A DNA stretch of 64,000 bases from Takashimella koratensis (Eukaryota > Basidiomycota > Tremellomycetes > Trichosporonales > Tetragoniomycetaceae): the NCBI GenBank assembly GCA_003116875.1, contig BCKT01000006.1:1275934-1339933 (forward strand). Reading direction: 5' to 3'. The stretch's first letter is position 1; each line of letters opens with the position of its first letter. Both the position numbers and the translations under genes were made by a program. Below the pieces are notes generated by a model that was given only the letters and a program-made list of their open reading frames with translations, was not told where the DNA came from and did not search any database. Below, piece by piece: positions 22,546-34,188 of this stretch.

Positions 22546-25324
22546 TTACTCGTTGAAGGCCGAAGCGTCGATAACGTCGTCGACGCGAAGGATCATGCGG
22601 ACGACCTGAGTCGCGAGCAGGAATTGTTGCCTCTTGGAGATGAGGGGATCGAAAACGTGCTGCGTGCGCATGTCTACGTGACGAGGCGAGGATGATTATC
22701 AGCGTTTATTCAGAATACCAACACAAATATAGCCACGAGGCATGATTGTACAGCTATGCACATGTCGCTCTTCACAAGGCCTCCAGACTCACCGTTCTCG
22801 CCACGGCCGAGACAGTCGATACCCAACCTCGTGTTGCCCTCTGTCACCTGCCTACTCTTCACCTCTGCAAGGGTATCAATTGGCGACAACCCAGAGTTCT
22901 CGGCGAGGGCTAACGGGATCGCGTCCAGAGCCGTTGCGAAAGCCCTCATCGCGTACTGCTCAATACTCGGGATCTCATCCGCGCGTTTCGAGACTGCAAT
23001 CGATGCAGCGACTTCGGCAGCTCCACCGCCGTAGACGACACGGTTGTCGCGAACGAGGTTACGAACAACACAGATGGCATCGTGCAATGCTCGTTTGGCT
23101 TCGTCGATGATCATCTTGTTGGACCCACGGACGAAGACGGTGACAGCGCGAGAGTTGGCACATTCCTCAATGACAAGCATCTTCTCTTTGGTCGTTCCGA
23201 AGGACATTTCACGGACGAGACCGGCGTGGCCGAGCTTCTCAGCAGTCAGGTCTTCGAAGCGAGGGACAATTCGGCCGTTGGTCGCGATGGCAATGAGCTG
23301 GTGGGGGTGTGAGCAAGCAGCTAACCAAGAGCTTGAAATTCAGTTAAAAATCCCCACACTCACCTCGATTTCGGGACCGCCGACCCACCGGACAGCAGGC
23401 AGCTCGTTCTGCATCAACAGGTGGTTGGCCTCGTCATCAAAGCCCCACTGGCAGATGACAAGGTTGGCCCCGGTGTCCTTGACCCTGTGGTGTGTCAGCG
23501 ATGTATTTGAAATCCGGAGCCTCCTACTGCTTCTGGCGTTTACCCTCTCTATCCTCTCTCCCCCTGATCACCTCCCCCTGATCACCTCCCACACACACCT
23601 ACTCACATCTTGATCATCTCCAAAAACTTCTCCTTCTCATACTCTCGCAATTTCTTGTACTCCTCCACGCTCTCAATATCAAGCTTGTGCTTTGTCTTGG
23701 GTCTGGGAGGTTCGAATGGACATGTGAGGATCGCGATTTTAGCGTCCCGAACGACCGATGGCATTTGAGGGTGAGACATGTCCTTGTCGACGACGACACC
23801 TTTGACAAGAGAAGTATCTTCAAGAGCTCCACCGACTTTACCATCGACTTTGATCAACTCAAAATCGACGTCGCGTCGCTCGAGGTCGGCAACGGAGAGA
23901 ACGGCGTCAACGGCAATGTCGGCAAACTTGTCGTGTGCGATTGACACGCTAAGGAGATTCATGTCAGCGCGGGTCATTTGAGTGATGCCAAGCGTTTTGT
24001 TACGTACATTTTGCTACCCAGACTCGTCTTGGCCGTCTTGTGCAAGTTGCTCACGTCGTCTTTGCTGAATTCGATCTAGATGAGCTTGTCAGCTACTCGT
24101 TCATAGTTCACTGAGCTATTGAAGCTATCCCTCGGATTTAACCATCATCCCGTGTCCAGCCCTTCCGCGTCGTCCTCCTTCAAGCGATTTCTCAATTTTC
24201 AACTCACAGTGTCGGCCACGCGATCCAACTCGGCGATCGCAATCTCACACGCCTTCTCGTACCCATCCGCAATACGAATCGGGTGGATTCCTCGGTCCAA
24301 CAACGAAAGCGCCGACGACAGCAATGCGCCAGCAAGCACTGCGAGAGTTTAGCTGGGACTACACTGAATGAAGCCATGTGATTGATGATTGATCACTTCA
24401 TCGTTGCTGTATGACTGCTTGATGATGAACTTGTAGGATGACTCACCAACAACTCCAGTGGTTCCATCTCCAATCTCATCGTCCTGCGACTTGGATACCT
24501 GTGAATTGGTCAGCTCTCTTTCGTTGATGGCATAAGAACTTGGGAGTACTGCCCCGACTCGATCTAATCTGGTCGACCCAACCCACCTCGACAAGGAGCT
24601 TTGCAATCTGGTGCTCCACCTCCATCTGACCAAGAATCGTCGCGCCGTCATTGGTCACTGTAATATCGCCGTCTGGGGAGATGAGGATCTTGTCGAGACC
24701 TGTCACGGGGGTCAGCAACGCTCTTTTGGACAGATCAGGTCGGCTGGGTAACCATGAAGGTGGGGCGGATGATGGTAAGGCTGTAAGGTGGGGGAAGGTG
24801 GGTTGAGACCGACCTCGTGGACCCAGAGAGGTTTTAATAATGTTGGTCACTGGGTGGATTAGTCAAGCGGCACCAAGACGGGTTCAAGCAGCTTACCAGC
24901 TCGAGCAGCGAGGATATGACTCTGTAGAATTCACCCAGTCAGCAACAAATTTCGAAGCGTGGTACATCAAGTGCATAGCTCGACTTACCCGGATCGCCTC
25001 GAGGCCGTGCGTTCGGACCTTCCTGCCTTGCTCTCTGCGGGTTGATCAGCTCGACTCGACTAAACTTGCACATTTACTCGCCACGCCCAACATGCCATGA
25101 GCAGCTTGTGAGAGTACTCACCGAACAATGATGAACGGGCGTCCATTCTAAAAGCACGAGATGAAACGGATTAGTCAGACGTGTCACCAAGCGCGAGAAC
25201 CGAAAGAGCAAGAGAGCAAAGAGATGAATAAGATTGAAGGAAAGAGAGGAAGATGGGAGGGAGAGGAGCGTACCTCGTCTTGCGCGTAGACAGCCTGGCC
25301 CGGTGCGATCTGGTCAACGGACAT
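22546..25324 (-). CDS. CCT5: CCT/TRiC chaperonin subunit epsilon
   Basis: One of eight subunits of the cytosolic group II chaperonin that folds actin, tubulin and other proteins. Spliced order: [74 protein letters not shown], the ATP site block [14 protein letters not shown], then [100 protein letters not shown] and [20 protein letters not shown]. It ends with RLGIDC and a last exon giving [20 protein letters not shown]...[16 protein letters not shown]. The [15 protein letters not shown] end and DDVIDA tail identify epsilon. About ten short introns. It is divergent from the Alba-like gene with 324 nt between starts. Confidence 0.93.
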
Positions 25325-25648
25325 GACTGTGACTGAGGAGTGGTTAGAGGTAAGGTAGAGAGGAGGAGGTTGAACTGAAAATGATTCTGATGCTGGACGC
25401 AACGACGCAACGAACGCGGTGGAACAAGTCGAACGAAAAATCCATGACCTCGTCGCGTGGCTAGGCGCGGGACGAGTCCTAATTAGGCATCCCAGTGACT
25501 GGTCGTGCCTATTTTTCCGTCATTCACATGGAGGCATAGGCGCGTGGTTGCTGTTGCCTCCACTTCCTCCACTTGAGTCTTCCAACTTTTGCTCTCGGTT
25601 TACTCTGTTTCACCATCCTCGTTCAACATCCTCACCCAGACCACCATC

Positions 25649-26735
25649 ATGGCCAAGCCTGCACCAGTGGCTATCTCTGCGGCAGACACAGCATCGCCCG
25701 AGACCCACCGTATGCGGATATCGACAAGTGGAAAGCTGTCCACCTACGTCCGCTTTGCCGTCACTTTCCTCCAGGTCCGTCCCCTCTCTGTCTCTAGTTA
25801 CCAACCCCTCTCCCCCTCTCTCTCTCTCTGTCACCTTATCCCTCCCATTCTTCTTGACCCAGCTCACACCTCCTACGTACAGGAAAACCCCGGCCGACCT
25901 CTCGTTCTCCATACCCTTCCGCCCGAAGCTGGTCCTTCCTCATCCACCAATCCCAATCCCTCCAACAGACCCAAACGTCAGCAAGGGGCCGACCCCATCT
26001 CCAACTCTGAAACCACCGCTATCCCAACATCATCACTGCACTCATCCACCCTCGCTGCACCACGGCTAGTGACTGTCGTCGAACTCGTCAAGAGGGAATA
26101 TATGGCAGTTGTCCGTACGTCTCTGGCAGAGGAAACCAAGGGAGCCAAGGGAGGCGCTGTAGGGAAGGGGAAAGGGAAAGATGTGGGTTTATGGCAGTAT
26201 ACAGAATCGGGAGTGCTCCCGTTGGATGGAGAGGAGAATAAGAGTCTGGATCTTGCCGATGTTCTAGGTGGGAAGAGCAAGTGAGTTGCTACCCCCGTTC
26301 ATCTCTTCATCCTTGATCGCCTTGATAGGCTTTAGTCGTCTGAGGACGTCGGACTTGTAAGAGCTGACTTTCTTGATCTTGTCATTTAGGCCAAAGATGT
26401 TACACCACCCGTATCTCCAAGTCACACTCTCGACCCGGCCCCTTGCGCTCGACAGTAAACGTAATATCGCTGTCCAAGTGACAAAGCTCAAACGAGGGCG
26501 GAACGAGCTTGGACCTCTCCCTCCTTCACACGAGGGAGTTGTTGGGTCCGAGACAGAGACAGATACAGCGGGTGAGGGAATGATCGCGGAAGGGGCGAAG
26601 GGGACAAACAAGGCGAAAGGCAAAAGCGAGGCGAAAGCAGGAAAGGACAAGGAGAACGAACTGAAACGGAAAGCTGGGGAACAGAGTTTTGGTGCTTCAG
26701 GCAAGAAACGAAGAAAAGGTGCAGGAGAAGTGTGA
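25649..26735 (+). CDS. Alba-domain protein, possible RNase P/MRP subunit
   Basis: Small basic protein with an Alba-like fold signature, a family of RNA/DNA binders that includes Rpp25/Pop6 and Rpp20/Pop7. Exon 1 from the ATG at 25649 encodes RMRISTSGKLSTYVRFAVTFLQ, resembling the Alba I-x-[TV]-[SG]-x-K...YV opening. It is joined across an intron (25775-25883) to ENPGRPLVLHTLPPEA. Later LVTVVELVKREYM matches the helical part. A second intron (about 26281-26390) leads to PKMLHHPYLQVTLSTRPLAL. A low-complexity Lys/Glu-rich tail ends SGKKRRKGAGEV, probably a nuclear localisation and RNA-binding tail. A Ser/Pro insertion splits the Alba core. The assignment to RNase P is inference only. It is convergent with the J-protein, 234 nt apart. 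Confidence 0.6.
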
Positions 26736-26969
26736 TTGTGGCTTGCATGCTAGTTTCGATGATCAAGTGTCCTTGGGATAGTCTATGTTTAGGTATAAAG
26801 TATGGGACTTGGGTAGCGGCAACGTGTTGTATGTAATGTGAATGTGACACCCTTTAAATGCTATGGTATAGTCGCCTGTGCTGGTCCAAGACCTGTATGC
26901 GAACAATGCTTGCGCCTTCTCGACGTCGCTTGGGATGCAGATCTGACTCCTATGCTCCGATTACTCTGT

Positions 26970-28756
26970 CTATGCTGGGGACAAAAATCTCGACTCGACG
27001 ACCGCGGGGGTCTCGGCCACCGGTGGGAGTGGACCTGGCAACTGGACTCCGAGCCCCTGCGTCACACCTATCAGCTTTTTTTCCTCTCCATCCTCTTGTG
27101 AAGAAGTCACTCATTTCACCACTTACCTCAGGTTGTCGACTCGCCCATCCCAATCCAGGCATCTCCACATCAAACTTGACATACAAATCCCCTTTCTTTT
27201 TACTTCCCCTGACCGGCATTCCTTCACTTTTGATCACCCATTCCGAACTGTGCTGTACCACTCTCTCGCCTCTTCGGGACTCGATACGGATCCCGCGCCC
27301 GTCGAGGTGGACAAGAAGCAACCGGTCGAAGCCGAGTAAAGCCTCGGAGAGGGAAAGACGGGTGGTTAGGTCTAGGTCGGGGCTGTGGCCGCGGCGTCGG
27401 AGGAGGGAGTGGGGTGTGATTCGAATATGGAAGATGACGTCGCCCGCGGGTACATCGGGCTATTGGAAGGCGAGATCGTTAAGAAAAGTAAAATCAGCGC
27501 GATCCAACGGGTCAGCGACCAACCCCACTTCCAGGAAACAAAGACGAGACTGCAGAACCTACCAATTCATCACCCTCCCCTTTCAACGCAATCCGCTCCC
27601 CATCCAACGTTCCGGGCTCTATCCAAAACTCTGTCCTCTTCTTCTCCTTGACGACTTTATCACCTTTACACTTTTTGCACTTGTCCTTATCCCTCCATCG
27701 TTCTTTCGCTCCGCTGCAATCGGTACATGTGACTCGCATCTTGCCTACGAGGCCGGTCCCGAGCTGCGGCAGGGGTCAGCGGACCGAGCTCAGAATTGGT
27801 GGAGTAAGGTAGGTTCGCACAACTCACATGCGTGTTAGTGAAGATGAATCCCTTGCCTTCACATTTGTTACACTTGACTTTCTTGGCCCCTGTTCGTCCG
27901 CCCGACCTGTACCCGAGTCATCGTCCCCTCTTGCTTTCTTTGCCACCCATTATTCTCCTCCTCTTCCCTCTACCTCCTCATTCTCGCCTTCTCGCCTGCT
28001 CGCTTTCAATCCTTCCCACCTGGGCCCATTTCGCCCACTTACCCATCACAAACTCCACACACCCTATCTCTCTGCAAATTCATGACCACTCTTTTCCCCA
28101 TATACGCCTGCTCCAAAGTAATCTCATAGGGCACGACTGTATCCTTGCCCTTTCTTCTCCTTGACGGACCCGCCCCTGGCCCGTCAAAGTCGGGCTCGAA
28201 CGAGAAACTTCCAAATCCGCCAAACATTGATTCGAATAGGTCGAACGGGTCGTCACTAAATCCCGGAGGTGGTCGGGATGTATTTCCTCCTGGTCCAAAC
28301 TTGTCGTATGCCGCTCGCTGGTTGATGAGAGGGTTAGCAAGGGATCCTGAATCATGGATAGATTTCCAGATGTGATCAAAAGAGAGATAACGACTTACCT
28401 CGTTGGGATCGCTGAGGGTCTCGTACGCCTGCCCAATCTTTTGAAACGTCTCATGCGCCAACGGGTCGTCTGGGTTCTTGTCCTATCGAATTGAACGATC
28501 TGTCAGTCGGTGACATCTAAAGGACTCGCAGTCACCAAGCTGACTCACCGGGTGATGTTGCATCGCTTTCCGCTTGTAGGCACGCTTGACCTCGGCCTCG
28601 GTAGCGTCGACGCTGATCTCGAGTAGCTCATAGTATGCCGAATCGACGACCACTGCGGTTACAAGATTAGAAGGGTAAGGGCAGCATCAGCAAAGCGACC
28701 GGCGGCCAAGATTGTGGAGGTCTGAATGAGGACTATGGAAGGTGGGGTGGCTTACT
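26970..28756 (-). CDS. Class A (DnaJ-type) J-domain co-chaperone, Ydj1/Xdj1-like
   Basis: Hsp70 co-chaperone with all class A parts. J domain: VVDSAYYELLEISVDATEAE, AYKRKAMQHHP|DKNPDDP (HPD split by an intron) and AYETLSDPNE|RAAYDKFGPGG. A Gly/Phe region (FESMFGGFGSFSFEPDFDG) follows, then VPYEITLEQAYMGKRV. The zinc-finger region has four CxxC units: CGVCDGSGG, CNKCEGKGF, CTDCSGAK and CKKCKGDK. A C-terminal substrate domain holds GERIALKGEGDE, GDVIFHIRI and GDLYVKFDVEMPG. It ends VVESRFLSPA with no CaaX box, so it is probably not farnesylated like Ydj1. The only ATG in frame with the J domain forms by joining A at 28756 to TG at 28651-28652 across a 103-nt intron. It is divergent from the AlkB gene, 292 nt away. 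Confidence 0.88.
28653..28755 (-). other. Intron splitting the J-protein start codon
   Basis: On the minus strand the sequence reads CCAACCA then GTAAGC, and 103 nt later ACCGCAG then TGGTCGTCGATTCG. Removing the intron makes ACCATGGTC, a strong start context opening MVVDSAYYE. Without splicing no ATG lies close upstream in the J-domain frame. Confidence 0.6.
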
Positions 28757-29048
28757 GGTTGGTAGATCCGGAACCGGGGTCCAGATATGCGATCAAGATG
28801 GGGAATGAGGTAGTGTGTGAGGTCCTGAAGTTTGGAAGCTTGAAGACTGGAGATGGATGGCTTGACGACGGCGACGACGGTGAGATGGTGGATGTGAGGA
28901 GACGATGACGATGGAGAGAAAGAACTGGGAAATCTGGAAATTGAAAAATAATCAGAGCGGACCTCCACCTCCACTCTACACCTCCACCGTCATCCCATCG
29001 GCAGTCTTCAATCTTCGGTCAGCCTATTCACTTATCATCAGAACAAGG

Positions 29049-30524
29049 ATGGGAGCGAAACGGCGTCGTGGTATGGCTGCGACCCAGAACAGGACCGAGA
29101 CTAGTCTTAGCTCGACTGCAATCCCGGCGGAGAGCTCGAATGAGGGTGAGAAACGCCGCAAGGTCGTAGGCGGTGTACTCGATGGCGACGGTCTGGTGCA
29201 GGTTGAATCTAGAACGAGAGCGCGGGGCAGGGACAGAAGCGAAGACGATAACAAGGTCGACGTTCAGGTTGAAGACGAGTTCCAACAAGTCTCTCAACCC
29301 GAGTTCGTGACGCAGTACCGCGTAAATCTCGGCTACGGCGCAGACGTTTACTACCATCCTTCTGTGAGTGGACGATACCCCGATGGGGCTTGGCTGTAGC
29401 ACGGGACAGGGTTTGGCCACTGACTTGTGACTGGTCAGTTTATACCCCCTTCTCTCGCGAACGAGTGGATGCATGAGATTCTGGAGCTTGATACCTGTGC
29501 GTCGACTTATCCTTCCACCACACCGTCTTCACCTGGCTAACTCGTTGAACAGGGTGTACGTGACCACCTCGATCCTGTTCCCCAATACCGCAAACCAAGC
29601 TCACTCCTTCCTCTCCCTTTCGATTGTGTCTTTCCGGATCAGACCAACCTTTGCTCAAGATGTACGGCCGCACCTTTCCCCAATCTCGCCAGATCGCAGC
29701 ATACTCCACGACCCCTAACGCGCGACTCAAATACTCGGGTTCCGAAATCACAATGCACCATCCCTTCCCACCAGCGCTGGAGCGGATACGGAATCAGTTG
29801 GAGCGCGAGCTCGGGGTGCGGTTCAATCATGTAATGTTGAATCGGTATGATGATGGGGATGTGTACATTGGGTGAGCCTGGAGTCTGGTGCGGATGCAGG
29901 TGGAGGAGCTTGGAGAGCAAGGGGAAGGGGAGAACGAGAGAGGTAGATGATCATGCTGATGATCTTGATCAGACGACACTCGGACAACCTGAACAACCTA
30001 GTAATCGCATCAGTCAGTCTCGGCGCGGAACGGACATTCATCATGTCCCCTCGCCTCCCTTCTCGCTCCGGTAAAGGGTCTCGTAAACCCGTTTCAGGCG
30101 CACGGTCGGGCGCGGTCGCTTCATCTGCCCCGCCTGCTGAGGCGACAGAGGCGGAGGCGGAGGCGGACCTTGGTCAACGAGAGAATGTGAAATGGGTGTG
30201 AGTAGCGATCAGGATTTAAGAAGAGGGTTCAGGTCAGCTGATGGATGATGAATGGGATGGATGGGATCGGTGGGGACTTTGGGGACATGGACAGGCTTGC
30301 GAACGGGAGCTTGGTGGTGATGCAAGGCCGAACCCAAGAATTTTGGAAAGTGAGCACAAAGCCTCCATTCCTTTCTCTTCACCGCGGGCCATACAATGAT
30401 TCTAGGAAGAGGCAAGAGATGCGTGTCAGGTCTTTCTGACATTGGTGTCGTACAGCACGAGATACCGAAAGAGCCGCGGGTCAAAGACTGTCGCATCAGC
30501 CTGACCTTTCGACAACTCGTTTAA
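29049..30524 (+). CDS. AlkB-family Fe(II)/2-oxoglutarate dioxygenase (ALKBH2/3-like)
   Basis: Probable oxidative demethylase of alkylated nucleic acids. After a basic N-terminus (MGAKRRRGMAATQ) come TQYRVNLGYGADVYYHPS and, after an intron, FIPPSLANEWMHEILELDT. The catalytic core then reads YGRTFPQSRQIAAYST, RLKYSGSEITMHHPFP, ERELGVRFNHVMLNRYDDG, and VYIG joined by splicing to RHSDN (the HxD iron ligands), followed by VIASVSLGAERTF. After a low-complexity insertion with Ala/Glu repeats, GSLVVMQGRTQEFWK is joined to HEIPKEPRVKDCRISLTFRQLV, which supplies the third ligand His and the RxxxxxR 2-oxoglutarate-binding arginines. The order of motifs matches ALKBH2/3 DNA-repair enzymes rather than tRNA AlkB types. 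Five or six introns. Confidence 0.86.
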
Positions 30525-31407
30525 TCGATTTCCGTTGGAACTACCTCTGACCAATACTTTTTAGCTCAATCTACCGTTGTACTATATCTCAAACCTGTAG
30601 CTTGTTCATGAACCTTTTCTATGTGTACCAAAACGGACGATCAGTGAGAGGAGTCAGCATGACGCAGAGAAGTGAGCAGACGACGATAGCTGTGTCAAGG
30701 GTCAGGGTTGTACGACTTGGATTACCATATCACTCACACCGAGCTGGAGTCGTCCCAGTCCTCCTTGACGGCTGAGAGGGGCAATGTGTGCATGCATCGT
30801 TGACAGGTGGTCCGAGAGCACAGACAGCGGACGTGGTCATGGACGGGGACGTCGTGGATGTGGATGGGTTGCGGCGCCCGTTGTAGGCTCCGTGGTTGTG
30901 GTGCCACGACGACGGTGCCTCGTACGATCTACGCCACCAGTCTCTTGGACGGATCGGCCCACCGTACCATCATACCGCCGGGGACGACCAAACATCGTCC
31001 GTCCACCTCCGTCACTGTCCGGAGTGCAAAGGTATATAAACCACCTCGCTGTCTCTTACAGCACGGGTCATACCAATCGATCATATCCAAGAGGTGAGTT
31101 CCACTCTGATATGGGAAGACAAGAGGTTAGGGTGGGGGGTATGAGGGGGTAATGCGGGTCCGGAATTGTCGCTGACGGGGACGGGAGCCAGGAGTCAAGC
31201 TAGTCGCGTCTTTATTTTTCGATTTTCGTCGTTCGATCGTCATCTTCATCCATCTCCATCTCTGTCTCATTCCAAGGACACTGTCTCACCACCTCACTCC
31301 ACTTCCTCCCTCCTCTTCCACCTACATACACCTCCCTAATCCCTTCCCATTTCATACGGACAGTAACCCCCATCTCCTACTCCCCTACTCCCACATCCAC
31401 ATCCATC
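30525..31407. other. Intergenic region with ERG24 promoter and probable 5' UTR intron
   Basis: About 880 nt. TATATAAA at 31033 is followed by a possible leader exon ending at a GTGAGT donor (31094). A GCTGAC branch-like site at 31171 and a CAG acceptor ending at 31191 would define a 98-nt intron in the 5' leader of ERG24. Open frames here show no domain. Confidence 0.45.
31033..31040 (+). promoter_or_regulatory. TATA box, probably of ERG24
   Basis: TATATAAA in GC-rich surroundings. It is 375 nt before the ERG24 ATG, but about 277 nt if the inferred leader intron (31094-31191) is removed. Confidence 0.4.
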
Positions 31408-33499
31408 ATGAGCGCGGCCGATCCCGTCTCCGACCCTGCTTCGGGCGACACAACCACGACCACCACCATCACCGCCACCACGCACGTCACTCTCCCTTCC
31501 CACCCTGTTCCCATGACCTACGCTCAACTCAACCCTCGATCCCGCGCGACCGAGTTCTTCGGTCCGCTCGGGACCTTCCTCATCACCCTCACTGCGCCCG
31601 CGGTGACCTACGCGCTCTTCTACACGTGTAACGAGGTCTCTGGCTGCCCGCCGAGGGATAGCACGACCTGGGCCCAGTTGGCCTATACCGTCGGAGCGGA
31701 CGCGTGGCCCAGCCTCGCCGGGAAACTGTGGAATTGGAAAGCAGCAGGTGTCTACCTCGCTTGGTATATGTACTGTGTGGTTTGCTGGGCAGTACTCCCG
31801 GGAGAGAAAGTCGAAGGCAACCTTCTCCGTGACGGGAAGAGAAACGTCTACAAGATGAATGGTGAGTACATACCTTGCGTCCTCTCTCCCTGCCCCCCCT
31901 CAAATCCCAGTCTTGATATCGTATGGGACAAGTAACTCACACACCTGCGTAGGCTTCAACACTCTCCTCTTGACACTCGGTATCGTCGCGGGCGTCCTCG
32001 CTCAGCCCAAAGGCCCAGAGACGTTCACGTGGTTGTACGACCACTGGATCCCGCTCGTCTCTGCTTCCCTGGCTATGGCTACTGCTCAAGCTGTCTGGGT
32101 GTACGCGTGGAGTTTCGCTTCCGGCGAGTTGTTGGCGCTCGGTGGTAACTCTGGTGTCTTTGTCTACGACGTGAGTGAGGTTCTCTCTTCTATATCATGT
32201 ACCTTTTTATCTTCTCTGGACCCTCCTGCCCTTTCTTCCTCATCCTTGACTAACGCACGCCCCTTACAGTTCTTCCTCGGCCGCCCACTGAACCCGACCA
32301 TCCCCGGTTTCCCAAGCTTCGACCTCAAGACCTTCAACGAGGTCCGACCTGGTATCATCCTCTGGGTTTTGTTGAACATCTCCTGCGCATGCGAGCAGTA
32401 TGTTCGCCTTGGACATGTCGAGGACAGTATGTGGCTTGTTCTCGCTTTTGAGGGATGGTACGCTATCGACTGTTTGTGGTCTGAGGTGGGTCCTACTACC
32501 AAGCGCATAACCTCAGCATGGGCCTCTTGCCTCAGGACCGTGCGGTACATCCACATCCACTGACACCTGATCAGGCATCCATTCTCAACCAAATGGACAT
32601 CACGACCGACGGGTTCGGATTCATGCTTTCGTTCGGTGACCTCACCTGGCTCCCATTCACCTACGGCCTCCAAGCCCGCGTCCTCGTCTTCAACCCAGTC
32701 ACACTGGGCCCATACCTCTCCGCAGCGATCGTAGCGGTCGAGGTGGTCGGGCTGTATATCTTCCGAGTCAGCAATAATGAGAAGAGCGATTTCAGGAATG
32801 GAAAGAACCCGAAGAGTGAGTAAGGCGATGGAAGAGTAGCTCCTAGAGTGGGACACTGGAATTTGTGGATGAGACGCTTTAAACGGCCCAAGACGTAGCT
32901 GACATGTGTAAATTGCGCGTAGACCTGTCGTTCATGCAGACTGAGCGGGGAACTAAGCTCCTCACTTCTGGCTGGTGGGGTCGTTCGCGCCACCCTGTAA
33001 GTTCACAGTCCGTCCACCTCTATCCCCGCCCTTGCCCTATGGTCCCAATCTTAAACTACCTCGACCACAACCACAGGTTTTGTTGATTACTGCTTACCCT
33101 CGACTAAGAACTACCTCGGCGACTGGCTCATGGCCTGGGCATGGTGCCTCCCCACCGCCTTCGGAACCCCGATCACTTACTTCTACGTGGTCTACTTTGC
33201 GATTCTCCTCGTCCATCGTCAGTTGAGGGACGACGAGGCTTGTCGTCACAAGTATGGCAAGGACTGGGACAAGGTGAGTTAGACCAGCGAGAATAGCGCA
33301 GTCAATAGAGTTGCGTACAAGACCTTGACAGATGAAAGAGGCGAGGGGACTGGTGTGATGAGATTGAGATTGAGATTTACTGATTTTGAATAGTACTGCG
33401 AGCTCGTTCCTTACCGCATCATCCCTTACATTGTAAGTCGGACCAGAATGATACGTTTCCAGAATCTGGATCGGCACTGACGGCGGTATGTAGTACTAG
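31408..33499 (+). CDS. ERG24: Delta(14)-sterol reductase
   Basis: ER membrane enzyme that reduces the C-14 double bond after lanosterol demethylation in ergosterol synthesis. Several hydrophobic helices are visible (for example FFGPLGTFLITLTAPAVTYAL; LLLTLGIVAGVLA). Family blocks: VYD|FFLGRPLNP, TFNEVRPGIILWVLLNISCA, LVLAFEGWYAIDCLWSE, DGFGFMLSFGDLTWLPFTYG, then after introns TSGWWGRSRHP|NYLGDWLMAW and CLPTAFGTPITYFYVVYFA. The tail is [23 protein letters not shown]. The Arg-His-Pro-Asn-Tyr motif is rebuilt across an intron (32999-33109). The last intron leaves a final exon of only TAC TAG (33494-33499). Erg4-type features are absent. At least seven introns. Confidence 0.9.
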
Positions 33500-34188
33500 G
33501 TGCCTCTGCAAAGAGGCAGACGAAAGTGGATGGACAAGGTAGAGTGGGTCCGACGAAGTGAATGTGAGGAGGGAGACGGGCTGATGCTGAGGCGGAGGCG
33601 GAGGCGAGGACGAACAATGTGAAGATGGAGGGGAAAGAGGAAGAGCGAACGAGGGAAAGGGCGATAGGTGCATCATCAAACGCATCAGACCGAAGCAATG
33701 GCCGAAATCGCATCCAGTACGCCGATGGCTACTCTCAACCCATCCTCCAACAAAGGTAAGATGATCCTAGTCTGAAAATATCTCCCGTGTCCCGTAGATC
33801 ATGTCTCGTAGTCCCAACAATGTTAATGCAACGCATCGTCTGCTCTGACTGCCCTGGAACATCTTTCACACTTCCAAAGCTCGTCCGGCCTTTCGTCAGT
33901 ACACGGCGCATGCTGATTAGTATCTCGTTATACGCCATTCTCCATTCCCTCATCGTCTCAATGACACGTCGTGCTTATCGTTTACCGTTTTCTCAACGCC
34001 CACACTCTCAACACTGTCCCCTCTTTCTTTCTCTCTGTCTCTCTCTCCCTTCTCTGCAGGAGAAGGGGCAAAACATGATGTGATAGGAGGATCCATCCCA
34101 TGACCTATATCGTACAAGTCCACGTCGCTGGGTACCCCAGGACGCCGACAGCTCCCACTTTGGCAAACGCATACGCTTACGCAACCGT
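33500..34188. other. Convergent spacer between ERG24 and RPS3
   Basis: About 690 nt between two stop codons. It holds a purine-rich stretch on the plus strand (33580-33680) and a CT-rich patch near 34020-34055. No gene or RNA was recognised. Confidence 0.4.
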
